64,000 nucleotides of DNA from DASWJZ01 sp963792885 (GCA_963792885.1 CAWBXX010000006.1:248001-312000); one strand, 5' to 3'. Counted from the stretch's first letter, positions 36,343 to 45,934 are shown. Notes: a model not told the origin generated them from the letters alone. Program-made: numbers and translations.

Positions 36343-37926
36343 TTAGAACCCAACAGCGCAGCCGTCGCGGCGGCTTTCGGAAGCCGCGATGTAGCCGTGG
36401 TCGACGCGGAGGATCGTCTGCGCCGCGCCGAAATCGAGCATCGAGCCGACCGAGAGCTTGTGCCCGCGCGCCTCAAGGCCGACGAGCGTCTCCGGCGGTA
36501 TCGCCGCTTCAACCCAAACGTCCTCGCCTTCAACGCGCCAGCGTGGCCCGTCGATCGCCGTCTGTGGGTTCTGGCCGCAGGCAAGCATGCGTACCGCCAT
36601 CTGCGTATGGCCCTGTGGCTGCATGGTGCCGCCCATCACGCCGAAGGAGGCGAGTGGTGCGCCGTCCTTGGTCATGAAACCTGGGATGATGGTGTTGAGC
36701 GGACGTTTTTTCGGGCCGACGCAGTTCGGGTGCGCAGGATTGGTGGCGAAGCAGGAGGCGCGGTTGTTAAGCGCGATTCCCGTGCCGGGCACGACCACGC
36801 CCGACCCGAAGCCGTGATAGTTCGACTGGATCAACGAGACCATCATCCCGCCAGCGTCGGCGGTCGAGATGTAGACCGTGGCGCCGCGATTCATCGACCG
36901 TGGCGCGGGCACGGCGATGCGGTCACCGGCAATGCCCTTCGCCATCTCGTCGAGGCGCGCGGGGTCGAGCAGCTCGGCGGGCGTCACCCTGACATGATCC
37001 GCGTCGGCGACATGCTCGCGCACGTCGGCGACGCCGAACTTCAGCGCCTCGATTTGGTAGTGCAGCATCTTCGGATCGTCGGCCGCGAGGCCTTCGATCG
37101 GGCAGCGTTCCAATATGCCGAGCGCGACCAGCGCGGCGATGCCCTGGCCGTTCGGCGGGATCTCGTGAATGCGGTGGCCGCGGAATTCCACGTCGATCGT
37201 GTCGAGGAAGTCGACCGTGTGCGCGGCCATGTCGTCTTCGGTGATATAGCCGCCGCCGGCTTTCGCGGCGCTCGCAATCTTCGCGGCGATCTCGCCGCGG
37301 TAAAAGCTGTCGCCCTCTGTCTCGGCGATCTTGGTCAGCGTCTCCGCTTGATGCGGCGGACGGAAGTGCTCGCCCGGCTGCGGCGCGCGGCCGTGCGGCA
37401 TGAAAGCGTTGGCGAAGCCGGGCTGATCCTTCAGCCTGCCCATGTTGGCTTCCCAGATTCGCGAGATGATGGGCGAGACGAGATAGCCGTCGCTCGCGTA
37501 ACGGATGGCCGGTTCCACGAGCGTCGCGAAGGGCAACTTTCCGTAGCGGCGGCTGAGCACGACCCAGGCGGCGACGGCGCCGGGGACGGTCGCGGAGTTC
37601 CAGCCCTCGTGCGGCATCGCCTGCTCGGGGAAGAGGCCGGGATGCCATGCTTCGGGAGAGCGCCCGGAGGCGTTCAGGCCGACGAGCTTTGACCCATCCC
37701 AGAGGATCGCGAAAAGATCGCTGCCGAGGCCGTTGCCGGTCGGCTCCACGACCGTGAGCGTGATCGCGGTTGCGATCGCCGCGTCCACGGCGTTGCCGCC
37801 CTTGGCCAGCATCGACAATCCGGCTTGCGCGGCAAGCGGCTGTGCAGTCGCGACGCAATTGCGAGCGAGAACAGGGCTGCGGCGCGAAGGGTAGGGGAAG
37901 TCCCAGTAGCTCGAAATGTCGCCCAT
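36343..37926 (-). CDS. Gamma-glutamyltransferase family protein (Ntn hydrolase)
   Basis: A 527-residue protein of the gamma-glutamyltranspeptidase family, which hydrolyses or transfers gamma-glutamyl groups after self-cleavage at a Thr. The large subunit shows GGNAVDAAIATAITLTVVEP and LVGLNASGRSPEAW. The predicted processing Thr lies in RGATVYISTADAGG (about 356), replacing the common TTHxS context. The small subunit has NYHGFGSGVVVPGTGIALNN and MGGTMQPQGHTQMAV. No signal peptide is evident, so it is probably cytoplasmic, as in the amidase-like subgroup. It is divergent from the BadF-type kinase. Confidence 0.87.
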   Translation of the reverse strand: MGDISSYWDFPYPSRRSPVLARNCVATAQPLAAQAGLSMLAKGGNAVDAAIATAITLTVVEPTGNGLGSDLFAILWDGSKLVGLNASGRSPEAWHPGLFPEQAMPHEGWNSATVPGAVAAWVVLSRRYGKLPFATLVEPAIRYASDGYLVSPIISRIWEANMGRLKDQPGFANAFMPHGRAPQPGEHFRPPHQAETLTKIAETEGDSFYRGEIAAKIASAAKAGGGYITEDDMAAHTVDFLDTIDVEFRGHRIHEIPPNGQGIAALVALGILERCPIEGLAADDPKMLHYQIEALKFGVADVREHVADADHVRVTPAELLDPARLDEMAKGIAGDRIAVPAPRSMNRGATVYISTADAGGMMVSLIQSNYHGFGSGVVVPGTGIALNNRASCFATNPAHPNCVGPKKRPLNTIIPGFMTKDGAPLASFGVMGGTMQPQGHTQMAVRMLACGQNPQTAIDGPRWRVEGEDVWVEAAIPPETLVGLEARGHKLSVGSMLDFGAAQTILRVDHGYIAASESRRDGCAVGF

Positions 37927-37964
37927 TGGCTGTCCGCGATCCTTGCTGATATGAGGCAGCCCTT

Positions 37965-38859
37965 ATGCCAGAGCCCCTTACCATCGGCATAGACGGCGGC
38001 GGGACGAGTTGTCGCGCGCGAATCCGCAACTCCGGCGGGGCGCTTCTCGGCGAAGGCGCAGGCGGGCCGGCGAACGTCAGGCTCGAACTCGCGGCTTGTC
38101 ATGCAGTCGATCCTTACGGCGAGCCGCGAGGCCGCCGCCAATGCCGGCCTTACCGAGGCCGACCTTCGGCGCGCCAACGCCGGCTTTGGGCTCGCCGGCG
38201 CGGCGCTCAAAAGCGCCAACGCAAAGCTCCTCGCCGAGCCGCATCCGTTCCCGACGGTGGCGATCGAGACCGACGCCTACGCTGCATGGCTCGGCGCGTA
38301 CCAGGGTACCGACGGCGCGATCTTGATCCTCGGCACCGGCTCGTGCGGCTTTGCCGTGGTCGGCGGACGGCAGTTCTACGTGAGCGGCTACGGCGCCGAA
38401 GTCTCTGACGAGGCGAGCGGCCAGCGGCTCGGGCGAGAGGCGATCCGCCGATCGCTCTGGGCACAAGACGGGCGCGCGGCGATGTCGCCCCTTGCCGCGG
38501 CGATCCTCGCCCGCTTCAACGACAGCGTGGAGGAGATCATCGCGTTTGCCACAACTGCGCGACCCGTCGACTATGCGCGCCTCGTGCCGCTCGTCCTGGA
38601 GCATGCGGAGAAGGGCGATCCGCTCGGCCTCGCTCTGGTTAGCTGGGCGGCGGCCGACGCCGTCAGGATCATCGACCGGCTGATTGAAGTCGGCGCGCCA
38701 AGCGTCTGCCTTATCGGCGGGCTCGCCGAGCCGCTGTCGAGATGGCTGCCGCCTTCGGTGGTCGCGCAGCTCTCGAAGCCGAAAGGCGATGCGCTCGACG
38801 GCGCGATCCTGATGGCGCGTCGCGCAGTAGACGCTGCGTCCGAGGACCGCAGGGCTTGA
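37965..38859 (+). pseudogene. BadF/BadG-type ATPase (N-acetylglucosamine kinase-like), one frameshift
   Basis: An ASKHA-fold sugar kinase. The phosphate loop GIDGGGTSCRARI (residues 6-18) is in the first frame. An indel near 38083 interrupts before MQSILTASREAAANAGLTEA. The rest holds ETDAYAAWLGAY, ILILGTGSCGFAVVGG and CLIGGLAEPLSRWL. Restored length is about 297 residues. It is coupled to nagA by a TTGA overlap, which points to N-acetylglucosamine as substrate, giving GlcNAc-6-phosphate for NagA. Confidence 0.8.
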
Positions 38860-39998
38860 GTGCCTTCGCCATCACAGGCGCCACGGTCTTCGGCGGCGCG
38901 CACATGCTCGATGGCCGCGCCGTCGTCGTCGAGAACGGGCGGATTTCGCGAGTTCCGAAGGTCGAGAAGCTCAATCCACGAATCGAGCGGCGGGAGGTCG
39001 AGGGGCTGCTCGCGCCGGGCTTCATCGACGTGCAGGTGAACGGCGGCGGCGGCGTGCTCTTCAACGACGAGCGCAGTTTGGGGGGCATCCGCGCGATCGG
39101 CGCCGCGCACCGGCGTTTCGGCACGACCGGCTTTCTGCCTACCTTCATAACGGACACGCGCGGAAAAATGGCGGAGGCGGTCGCCGCTGTGAATGAGGCG
39201 CTCGCCGCCGGCGTTCCTGGCGTGCTCGGCATTCATCTCGAGGGGCCGTTCCTCAATCCCGAGCGGAAGGGCGTGCACGATCCGAAGCTCATGCGTCCGA
39301 TCGAGGCGGAGGACATCCGCATCATGACGTCGCTGAAGCGCGGGGTGACGCTGGTGACGCTCGCGCCGGAGAAGGTGCCGATCGAGGCGATCGAGGCGCT
39401 TGCGTCGGGCGGCGCCATCATCGCTGCAGGGCACACCGCCGCCAGCTATGCCCTCCTGAAAGAGGCGCGCGCGCATGGGGTGCGCGGCTACACGCATCTC
39501 TTTAACGCCATGCCGCCGCTTCAGAGCCGCGAGCCCGGGCCGGTCGGCGCCGCGCTCGACGAGCGCGAGACTTGGTCGAGTATCATCGCCGACATGCATC
39601 ATGTCTCCGCACCGGCTCTCCGGATCGCACTTGCCGCGAAAGGCGTGGACCGCACGGTGCTAGTCACGGATGCGATGTCGACCGTCGGCAGCGAGCTTCA
39701 AACCTTCGATCTGCAGGGTCGCACGATCTTCCGCCGCGACGGACGGCTGACGACAGAGGATGGGACGCTTGCCGGCTCCGACCTCGACATGGCGACGGCC
39801 GTCCGTAACACGGCGGCGCATCTAGGCGTCGATCTCGCCGACGCGCTGCGCATGGCGTCGCTGGTGCCGGCGACGTTTCTCCGCCTTGATGGCGAGCTTG
39901 GCCTGATCAAGCGCGGCTATCGCGCGAATATGGTGCTGCTCGGCGAGGATCTGCGCGTGCGCCGCACGTGGATCGACGGGGAAGAAGAGGGCGACTGA
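38856..39998 (+). CDS. nagA: N-acetylglucosamine-6-phosphate deacetylase
   Basis: A 380-residue amidohydrolase converting GlcNAc-6-phosphate to glucosamine 6-phosphate. LLAPGFIDVQVNGGGGVLFN, GIHLEGPFLNPERKG (metal Glu), AAGHTAASYA, THLFNAMPPLQSR and VLVTDAMSTVG (catalytic Asp) are all in place. The start is the TTG at 38856, overlapping the kinase stop. It acts with the upstream kinase in amino-sugar or cell-wall recycling. nagB is not in the window. Confidence 0.92.
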   Translation: MSAFAITGATVFGGAHMLDGRAVVVENGRISRVPKVEKLNPRIERREVEGLLAPGFIDVQVNGGGGVLFNDERSLGGIRAIGAAHRRFGTTGFLPTFITDTRGKMAEAVAAVNEALAAGVPGVLGIHLEGPFLNPERKGVHDPKLMRPIEAEDIRIMTSLKRGVTLVTLAPEKVPIEAIEALASGGAIIAAGHTAASYALLKEARAHGVRGYTHLFNAMPPLQSREPGPVGAALDERETWSSIIADMHHVSAPALRIALAAKGVDRTVLVTDAMSTVGSELQTFDLQGRTIFRRDGRLTTEDGTLAGSDLDMATAVRNTAAHLGVDLADALRMASLVPATFLRLDGELGLIKRGYRANMVLLGEDLRVRRTWIDGEEEGD

Positions 39999-40042
39999 AG
40001 GCAGCGGCGTGACCGCAACCACCGCTCGACGGGTCCGGCGGC

Positions 40043-41531
40043 CTACCTGAACGCCGGCTCGTCGAAGCCGCGGAGCTTTCGGGAGTGGAGGCGGTCGACG
40101 CCTTCCTCGCGCAGGAGCCGCATCGTCTCAAGCCCCACCTTCAGGTGCTGGCTGACGCGCTCGCGATAGAAGGCGTTGGCCATGCCGGAGAGCTTCAGCT
40201 CGCCATGGAGCGGCTTGTCGGAGACGCAGAGGAAAGTGCCGTAAGGAACACGGAAGCGTAGCCCGTTCGCCGCGACCGTCGCCGAATTCCATGTCGATCG
40301 CGATGGCGCGGGTCAGGTTCAGGCGGCTGTAGAGCTCGTCGAAGCGAAGCTCCCAGTTTCTGTTGTCGGTGGTGGCGACGGTGCCTGTGCGGAGCCGCGT
40401 CTTGAGGTCCTGGCCGCTGAGGCCTGTCACCATCGCGGTCGCCTCCTGCAGCGCCACCTGCACTTCGGCGATCGGCGGGACCGGAACCCAGATCGGCAGA
40501 TCCTGGTCGAGCACATGGTCGTCGCGCACATACCCGTGCGCGAGCACGTAGTCGCCGAGAAGCTGGCTCCGCCTCAATCCCGCGCAATGGCCGAGCATCA
40601 GCCAGCAGTCAGGGCGGAGCACCGCGACGTGGTCGGTGATCGTCTTCGCGTTCGACGGCCCGACGCCGATATTGACGAGCGTGATGCCGTCGCCGTTCTC
40701 GCGCTTGAGATGATAAGCGGGCATCTGCGGCAGGTAGCGCGGCGATTTCGGCTCCGGCCCACCTGAGGCACGCGGTTTCGCCGGGAAGACCAGGTTTCCC
40801 GGCGCGACGAATTCCGAATAGCCGTCCTTGCCCACGTGCTCGCGGCCGAACTCGATGAAGGCGTCGACGTAGCGCTGATAATTGGTGAGGAGCACGAAGT
40901 TCTGGAAATGCTCCGGCAAGGTGCCGGTGTAGTGCTGCAGCCGCGCCAGCGAATAATCGACGCGCTCGGCGGTGAAGAGCGCCAGCGGGCTTGGCTCCCC
41001 GGGGGCGGCGACGAACGTGCCATTGGCGATCGAATCGTCCGTCGCAGAGAGGTCGGGGAGGGCGAAATGCGCCTGGAGCGCGCGCAGGTCCGCCTCGGTG
41101 ATGTCGATAACACTCTCCTCGATGACGAAGGGAAGCGGGATCGGCCGGTTGCTGACTCCGACATAGATCGGCACCTCGTGGTGCTTCAGGATGTAGGCGA
41201 TCTGCTCTTCGTAATAGCGCGCGAAGAGGTCGGGGCGGGTGAGGGTGGCGCCGAAGGTGCCAGGCTCAAGCAGCACACCCCAGGAGAGGCGCGCATCGAC
41301 ATGCAGGTCGGAGCGCTTGATCGAGACGACGACGCACGGATAGTGCGCGTCCACCCTCTGCGCCTCGCCGCCCCGCGCCGCCGATACGAAAGCGGTGCGG
41401 ATCGCCTCGACGCTCGCGTCGTAGATCTCCGTGATCCGCGCCACCGCCGCCTTGGCGTCGTCGAAGGCGGTGAAGTCGCGCCCGAAATTGGCGGCGAGGG
41501 ATTTCTCGATTGTCGGTGTATGGCGGGTCAT
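40043..41531 (-). pseudogene. amn: AMP nucleosidase, one frameshift near the C-terminus
   Basis: Hydrolyses AMP to adenine and ribose 5-phosphate. The N-terminal regulatory domain (SVEAIRTAFVSAARGGEAQR; HYPCVVVSIKRSDL) and the catalytic phosphorylase-like domain (VNIGVGPSNAKTITDHVAVL, LMLGHCAGLR) are intact to AIAIDMEF near 40292. One extra T there shifts the frame. The restored tail reads SATVAANGLRFRVPYGTFLC, then SDKPLHGELKLSGMANAFYR, ending at a TAG at 40043-40045. The break falls right after the catalytic DME. Restored length, 496 residues, is normal. Start ATG at 41531. Confidence 0.88.
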
Positions 41532-41733
41532 TTCGCGTCCGTTCGCCCCAATCGGAAGCGACGCCGCCGGACCTTGCACGAATCTGCTCCGGAGGAAAGC
41601 CGGGGCCGACGGGCCAATTGCTGAGCCCGGCGAAAGCGGAGGAGAACCCGGGCGCCCCGCTTGACCGCTCCGTTCATGCCACAAACAGATGGACCGGCGC
41701 GGCCGGGCGAGTCGCGACTACGGGGAAAACGGC

Positions 41734-42096
41734 ATGAACAGCTATCTGGATGGGATGCGGCGCTACATCGATTTCAGCGGCCGCACAGGCAGGAAAGACT
41801 ACTGGCTCTACGTCCTCGTCTATTTCATCATCTACATCGTGGCGGCGGCGATAGACGCGGGCGTGTTTGGCGTCCACCTCGGGCAGAGTGTCGGGATCCT
41901 GACCGGCATCGTCGGCCTTGTTCATCTCATCCCCGGCATTGCCGTCGGCGTGCGGCGTCTACACGACACCGACCGCAGCGGCTGGTGGATCTTGATCGTC
42001 TTCGTGCCGGTTATCGGATGGATCTGGCTGGTCGTGCTCTACTGCTTTGCCGGCACGCCGGGCGCAAATCGCTTCGGCGCGCCGCACGTGGCCTAG
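41734..42096 (+). CDS. DUF805 membrane protein
   Basis: A 120-residue inner-membrane protein of the DUF805 family. YIDFSGRTGRKDYWLYVLVY (about 10-29) is the signature, followed by four hydrophobic segments and GVRRLHDTDRSGWWIL (about 82-97), also a family hallmark. GGGGAA lies before the ATG at 41734. Function unknown. Its 3' end converges on the inositol-importer binding protein through a palindrome cluster. Confidence 0.85.
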   Translation: MNSYLDGMRRYIDFSGRTGRKDYWLYVLVYFIIYIVAAAIDAGVFGVHLGQSVGILTGIVGLVHLIPGIAVGVRRLHDTDRSGWWILIVFVPVIGWIWLVVLYCFAGTPGANRFGAPHVA

Positions 42097-42140
42097 ATCT
42101 TCGCGAAGATCGCATGCCGACACCGAAGCGCCGGCATGCG
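42096..42140. terminator. Stacked palindromes between convergent genes
   Basis: A perfect 16-base palindrome, GATCTTCGCGAAGATC (42096-42111), overlaps the last base of the DUF805 stop. Directly after it, CGCATGCCG (42111-42119) pairs with CGGCATGCG (42132-42140) in a 9-base stem with a 12-base loop. Placed between convergent genes, they probably end transcription in both directions. No T-tract follows, so Rho-independent action is uncertain. Confidence 0.45.
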
Positions 42141-42154
42141 GGGAGGAACGCGAC

Positions 42155-43057
42155 TTACTTGTAGTCGGCCGCGTTATCCTTGGTGACGAGCACGGTGCCG
42201 GTGTCGATGATTGGGTCGATCGTCTCGCCGTGCTTGACCTTCAGCGCGTTCTCAACGCCGAGCGCGCCCATGTTCTTCGGGTTCTGAGCGACGGTCGCGG
42301 CCATGTCGCCGGCGAGCACCGCCTCCGCGGCGTTCGGGTTTGCATCGAAGCCGACCACGATGATCTTGCCCGACATGCCGGCCGACTTGATCGCCTGCAC
42401 CGCGCCGAGCGCCATGTTGTCGTTCGAGGCGAACACCGCCGTGATGTCCGGGTGGCCGGTCAGGATGTTCTCCATCGCCGACTGCGCCTTGGCCGTATCC
42501 CAATCCGCGGGCTGTTCGGCGACAACGTTCAGGCCGCAGGCGGCGAGGCCGTCATGTGCGCCCTTGGCGCGTGCTTGGCCGGTCGACTGCGTGATGATGC
42601 CCTGCAGGATCGCGACGTTGCTGCCCTTCGGGGCGTTCTTGCAGATATAGTCGGCGGCGAGCGCGGCGCCCACCTCGTTGTTCGTGCCGATGAAGGTCAC
42701 GCCGTCATTAACGCCCTTGGTGTCGATGAACACCACGCCGACGCCCTGCTTGCGCGCCTCTTCGATGACGGGGCCGAGCGCGTTCGGGTCGGTCGGCGCG
42801 ATGGCTAGGCCGTCGATGTTCTTGGCGAGCTGATCTTCGACAAGGGCGATCTGGCCCTGGATGTCGCTCTCCTGCGGCGGCGCGACGACAACCACATCGA
42901 CGCCCATCTCCTTGCCCTTCGCCTCGGCGCCTGCCTGAACGGCGGCCCAGAAGGGATTGCCGGAGCCCGGGCCCTTCATCGCGATCACCACGGTCTCGGC
43001 GTGGGCGAAAGCGGTCGACATCATCAAGGCGGCCGCAAGGGTGAATACTCTCTTCAT
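42155..43057 (-). CDS. Sugar ABC transporter solute-binding protein (ribose/inositol type)
   Basis: A 300-residue periplasmic binding protein of the RbsB-like family. Signal peptide ends AFAHAE, followed by VVIAMKGPGSGNPFWAAVQA, GLAIAPTDPNALGPVIEEA, ILQGIITQSTGQARAKG and VFASNDNMALGAVQAIKSAG. Context with iolG, iolC and iolB makes myo-inositol the likely ligand. Last gene of the importer run, 93 bases after the permease; a stem-loop lies in that gap. Confidence 0.9.
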   Translation of the reverse strand: MKRVFTLAAALMMSTAFAHAETVVIAMKGPGSGNPFWAAVQAGAEAKGKEMGVDVVVVAPPQESDIQGQIALVEDQLAKNIDGLAIAPTDPNALGPVIEEARKQGVGVVFIDTKGVNDGVTFIGTNNEVGAALAADYICKNAPKGSNVAILQGIITQSTGQARAKGAHDGLAACGLNVVAEQPADWDTAKAQSAMENILTGHPDITAVFASNDNMALGAVQAIKSAGMSGKIIVVGFDANPNAAEAVLAGDMAATVAQNPKNMGALGVENALKVKHGETIDPIIDTGTVLVTKDNAADYK

Positions 43058-43150
43058 GACTTCCTCCTTTGTGTTCTCAACGTTCTGTCTCCCCGGAACC
43101 AGGCGACGCCGGCGGCGGAGACGCCCCGCCGGGTGCGTTCTCGATTGGCA

Positions 43151-44152
43151 CTACTTGCGCACCCCCGCCCGCCTTCTCAGTACGTCGATGTAGACGGCGA
43201 GAATGATGATCAGGCCGATCAGGAGCTGTTGCCAGAAGACGCTGACGTTCATCAGGTTCAGGCCGTTCCGGAGAAGCCCCATGATGAGCACGCCGGAGAA
43301 GACGCCGAGCACCGTGCCGCGGCCGCCGAAGAAGCTCGCGCCGCCGATGATCACGGCCGCGATGGCGTCGAGCTCAGCCCCGATGCCGGCGTTCGGGAAG
43401 CCGGAATCTGTGCGCCCGGCAAGAAGCAGCGCAGCGAGGCCGGCAAAGAATCCGGAGAGCGCGTAAACGAGCACGAGAATGCGATCGACGCCGATGCCGC
43501 TGACGCGCGCCGCCTGCGGATTGCCGCCGACCGCAACAACATGCCGGCCGACCGCGGTCTTCCTGAGGAAGAAGGCGACGCCGCCATAGGAAATGAGAAG
43601 CACGATAGCGCTTACGGGAATGGCGCCGAACTGGCCGAGAAAGGGGATCGGGATCTGCGCCGCGCCGAGAAACTTCACAGGCTCCGAGAGCCCGGAGATC
43701 GGTCTGCCGCCGGAGATCAAGTTGGTCAGGCCGCGGGCGGCGTTCAACGTGCCGAGCGTCATGATGAAGGGGTGCGGCAGGCGCAGCAGCGTCAGCCCGA
43801 GCCCGTTGATGATCCCGACCGCGAGCCCGACGAGCGGCCCAAGCAGGATCACCAGCGGCCAGGGCCAGCCGGCAACGTCGGCCATGGTCAGCGACATCAT
43901 GGCGAGCGCCAGCACCGAGCCGACGGAAAGGTCGATGCCGGCAGTCATGATGACCAGATACATCCCGATCGAGAGCAGCGCGTTCATCGCAATCTGCTTC
44001 AGGATGTTGGTGAGGTTGCGGACGGTGAAGAAGTATTCGGGCTGCAGCGTGTAAAGCAGCAGCATCATCGCGCCGACGACGAGAAGAATGCCGTAGCGTT
44101 CGAGGAACCGCGAAAAGCCGGCCTGCCGGGTAGTGACGTCGACGGCCGCCAT
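43151..44152 (-). CDS. Sugar ABC transporter permease (RbsC type)
   Basis: A 333-residue permease with about ten membrane segments. PEYFFTVRNLTNILKQIAMN, GIDLSVGSVLALAMMSLTMA and GGASFFGGRGTVLGVFSGVL are typical of the ribose/inositol branch. I chose the ATG at 44152, one base after the ATPase stop. It forms the membrane channel with the binding protein and ATPase of this run. Confidence 0.9.
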   Translation of the reverse strand: MAAVDVTTRQAGFSRFLERYGILLVVGAMMLLLYTLQPEYFFTVRNLTNILKQIAMNALLSIGMYLVIMTAGIDLSVGSVLALAMMSLTMADVAGWPWPLVILLGPLVGLAVGIINGLGLTLLRLPHPFIMTLGTLNAARGLTNLISGGRPISGLSEPVKFLGAAQIPIPFLGQFGAIPVSAIVLLISYGGVAFFLRKTAVGRHVVAVGGNPQAARVSGIGVDRILVLVYALSGFFAGLAALLLAGRTDSGFPNAGIGAELDAIAAVIIGGASFFGGRGTVLGVFSGVLIMGLLRNGLNLMNVSVFWQQLLIGLIIILAVYIDVLRRRAGVRK

Positions 44153-44153
44153 C

Positions 44154-44954
44154 TCAGTGCACCTGGTCGTGGGCCAGGGCCTGGGTGTGGCCCTTGGTGC
44201 CCATGATCCAGCCGATGACCTCGTTGCGGTTGGTCTCGCGGATCGGCGCATCGGCGAAGTTGCGGCCGTGGAAGAGGGCCATCACGCGGTCGCAGACGTA
44301 GAAAACGTCGTCCATGCGGTGGCTGATGAGGATGACGCCGACGCCGTGCTCCTTCAGGCGCGTGATCAGGTCGAGCACCTTGCCGACTTCCTTCACCGCG
44401 AGCGCTGCTGTCGGCTCGTCCATGATGACGACGCGTGCGTCGAAAGCGGTGGCGCGGGCGATGGCGACGGCCTGCTGCTGCCCGCCGGAAAGCTCCTCGA
44501 CGTTCTGGTCGACCGACTTCACCTCGATGTGCAGGCGGTTGAGATGCTCCTGCGCCATCTCGCGGCTCTTCTTCGCGTCGACGACGGTGATGCCCGCGAT
44601 CTTTCGCCCTGGTTCGCGGCCGAGATAGATGTTCTCGAAGATCGGCATGTTCCCGGCGAGCGCGAGGTCTTGGTAGACCATCTCGATGCCGATCGAGCGC
44701 GCGTCGCGCGGGCTGCCGAAACGTACCAGCTTTCCGTCGAAGACGATCTCACCCTCACTCGGAACGTAGAGGCCGGAGAGGATCTTCATCAGCGTCGACT
44801 TGCCGGCGCCATTGTCCCCGACGACGCCCAAGACCTCGCCGCGACGAAGCTCGAAGTTCACGTCCGCAAGCGCCGTGATCGAGCCGAAATACTTCGAGAT
44901 GCCGCGCGCTTCGAGAAGCGGCGCGTGCGCGGAATCGCCGGCGGGAGCGGCCAT
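44154..44954 (-). CDS. Sugar ABC transporter ATP-binding protein (single-domain)
   Basis: A 266-residue ATPase with Walker A VGDNGAGKST, signature LSGGQQQAVAIARA, Walker B VVIMDEPTAAL and the H-loop in ISHRMDDV. It is half the length of RbsA, with one nucleotide-binding domain as in FrcA-type systems, so the active transporter uses a homodimer. First gene of the importer run, divergent from the RpiR regulator with the presumed operator between. Confidence 0.91.
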   Translation of the reverse strand: MAAPAGDSAHAPLLEARGISKYFGSITALADVNFELRRGEVLGVVGDNGAGKSTLMKILSGLYVPSEGEIVFDGKLVRFGSPRDARSIGIEMVYQDLALAGNMPIFENIYLGREPGRKIAGITVVDAKKSREMAQEHLNRLHIEVKSVDQNVEELSGGQQQAVAIARATAFDARVVIMDEPTAALAVKEVGKVLDLITRLKEHGVGVILISHRMDDVFYVCDRVMALFHGRNFADAPIRETNRNEVIGWIMGTKGHTQALAHDQVH

Positions 44955-45014
44955 TTTCCCTCCTCCCAGGCTCGCATCGCATCTGGAACATGCAAGCCAA
45001 TTTCATTTTATTTT

Positions 45015-45028
45015 GGAATTTTTATTCC
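45015..45028. promoter_or_regulatory. GGAA-N6-TTCC operator, probable IolR-like site
   Basis: GGAA-TTTTTA-TTCC sits in an AT-rich island (44995-45058) between the divergent importer and RpiR genes. The palindrome extends to TGGAAT-TTTT-ATTCCA. From memory, the inositol regulator IolR of Sinorhizobium binds a site with this GGAA-N6-TTCC core. It probably lets the RpiR protein control both itself and the importer. Confidence 0.65.
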
Positions 45029-45080
45029 ATTTCTGGCAACATCCGTCAAGCAAGAAAGCATGCTGCACGGAGCGCCGACA

Positions 45081-45905
45081 ATGGGGAGCGAAACGCCGCA
45101 GGATTTTTCCGGATTGCGGGCCGAGATCGTGGCGCGGCACAACACGTTGCCGAAGCGCTTGGCGCAGGTCGCGACCTTCGCCGTGGGGCATCCTGACGAG
45201 ATCGCATTCGGCACGGCCGCTTCGGTGGCTGCCAAGGCGCAGGTGCAGCCCTCGACGCTGATCCGCTTCTCGCAGGCGATGGGCTTCCAGGGTTTCACCG
45301 ACCTGCAGGCCGTGTTCCGACAGCACTATCGCGAACGCGTTCCCGACTACGAGACGCGCCTCAGAGCTCTCTCCGGCACGGGCTCGGCATCGAAGCTGGC
45401 GCTTCTCTTCGACGGCTTCTGCGAAGCCGGGGAGCGCTCGATTGCAAGCTTCCGGCGCCGCATAGACCACCAGGACCTCGAAGCGGCGGTCGAAACCTTG
45501 TCGAATGCCGAGACGATCTACCTGATCGGGCTTCGGCGTTCGTTCCCGGTCGTCAGCTACATGGCCTATGCGTTCGGCAAGCTCGGCGTGCGCAACGTAT
45601 TGATCAATTCCGTCGGCGGGCTGGCGGCGGAGGAGATCAGCTTCGCCACCGGCGCCGACGCCGTCTTCGGCATCAGCTTTGCGCCCTATGCAAGCGACAC
45701 GATTGCGCTCGTCGGCCGCGCGGCGGAGCGCGGCGTGCCGGTCGTCGCGGTGACCGACAGCCCGTTCAGCCCGCTCGCGAAAGACGCGTCCGTCTCGTTC
45801 GAGGTCGTGGAGGCGGACGTGGAGGGCTTCCGTCTGCTTTCGGCGAGCTTCGCCCTGGCGATGACGTTGACGGTGGCGATCGCCGAGCGCCGCCGCGAAA
45901 GATGA
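45081..45905 (+). CDS. MurR/RpiR family regulator, IolR-like
   Basis: A 274-residue regulator with an N-terminal helix-turn-helix (FGTAASVAAKAQVQPSTLIR, RFSQAMGFQGFTDLQAVF) and a C-terminal SIS sugar-binding domain (ETIYLIGLRRSFPVVSYMAY, about 145-165; VVAVTDSPFSPLAK). In rhizobia such proteins repress inositol genes and respond to an inositol-derived phosphate. I chose the ATG at 45081, with GGAG 9 bases upstream, over one at 45060. It converges with iolG. Confidence 0.87.
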   Translation: MGSETPQDFSGLRAEIVARHNTLPKRLAQVATFAVGHPDEIAFGTAASVAAKAQVQPSTLIRFSQAMGFQGFTDLQAVFRQHYRERVPDYETRLRALSGTGSASKLALLFDGFCEAGERSIASFRRRIDHQDLEAAVETLSNAETIYLIGLRRSFPVVSYMAYAFGKLGVRNVLINSVGGLAAEEISFATGADAVFGISFAPYASDTIALVGRAAERGVPVVAVTDSPFSPLAKDASVSFEVVEADVEGFRLLSASFALAMTLTVAIAERRRER

Positions 45906-45934
45906 GCGCGATGCGAAGAAAGTCCGCGTGCTCT

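Noticed and set aside
36397..37692. 431-codon plus-strand frame over the gamma-glutamyltransferase gene
   Set aside because: Antisense shadow of an intact, motif-complete gene.
43001..44206. 401-codon plus-strand frame opposite the importer permease
   Set aside because: Highly charged shadow of a membrane-protein gene, as expected when hydrophobic codons are read in reverse.
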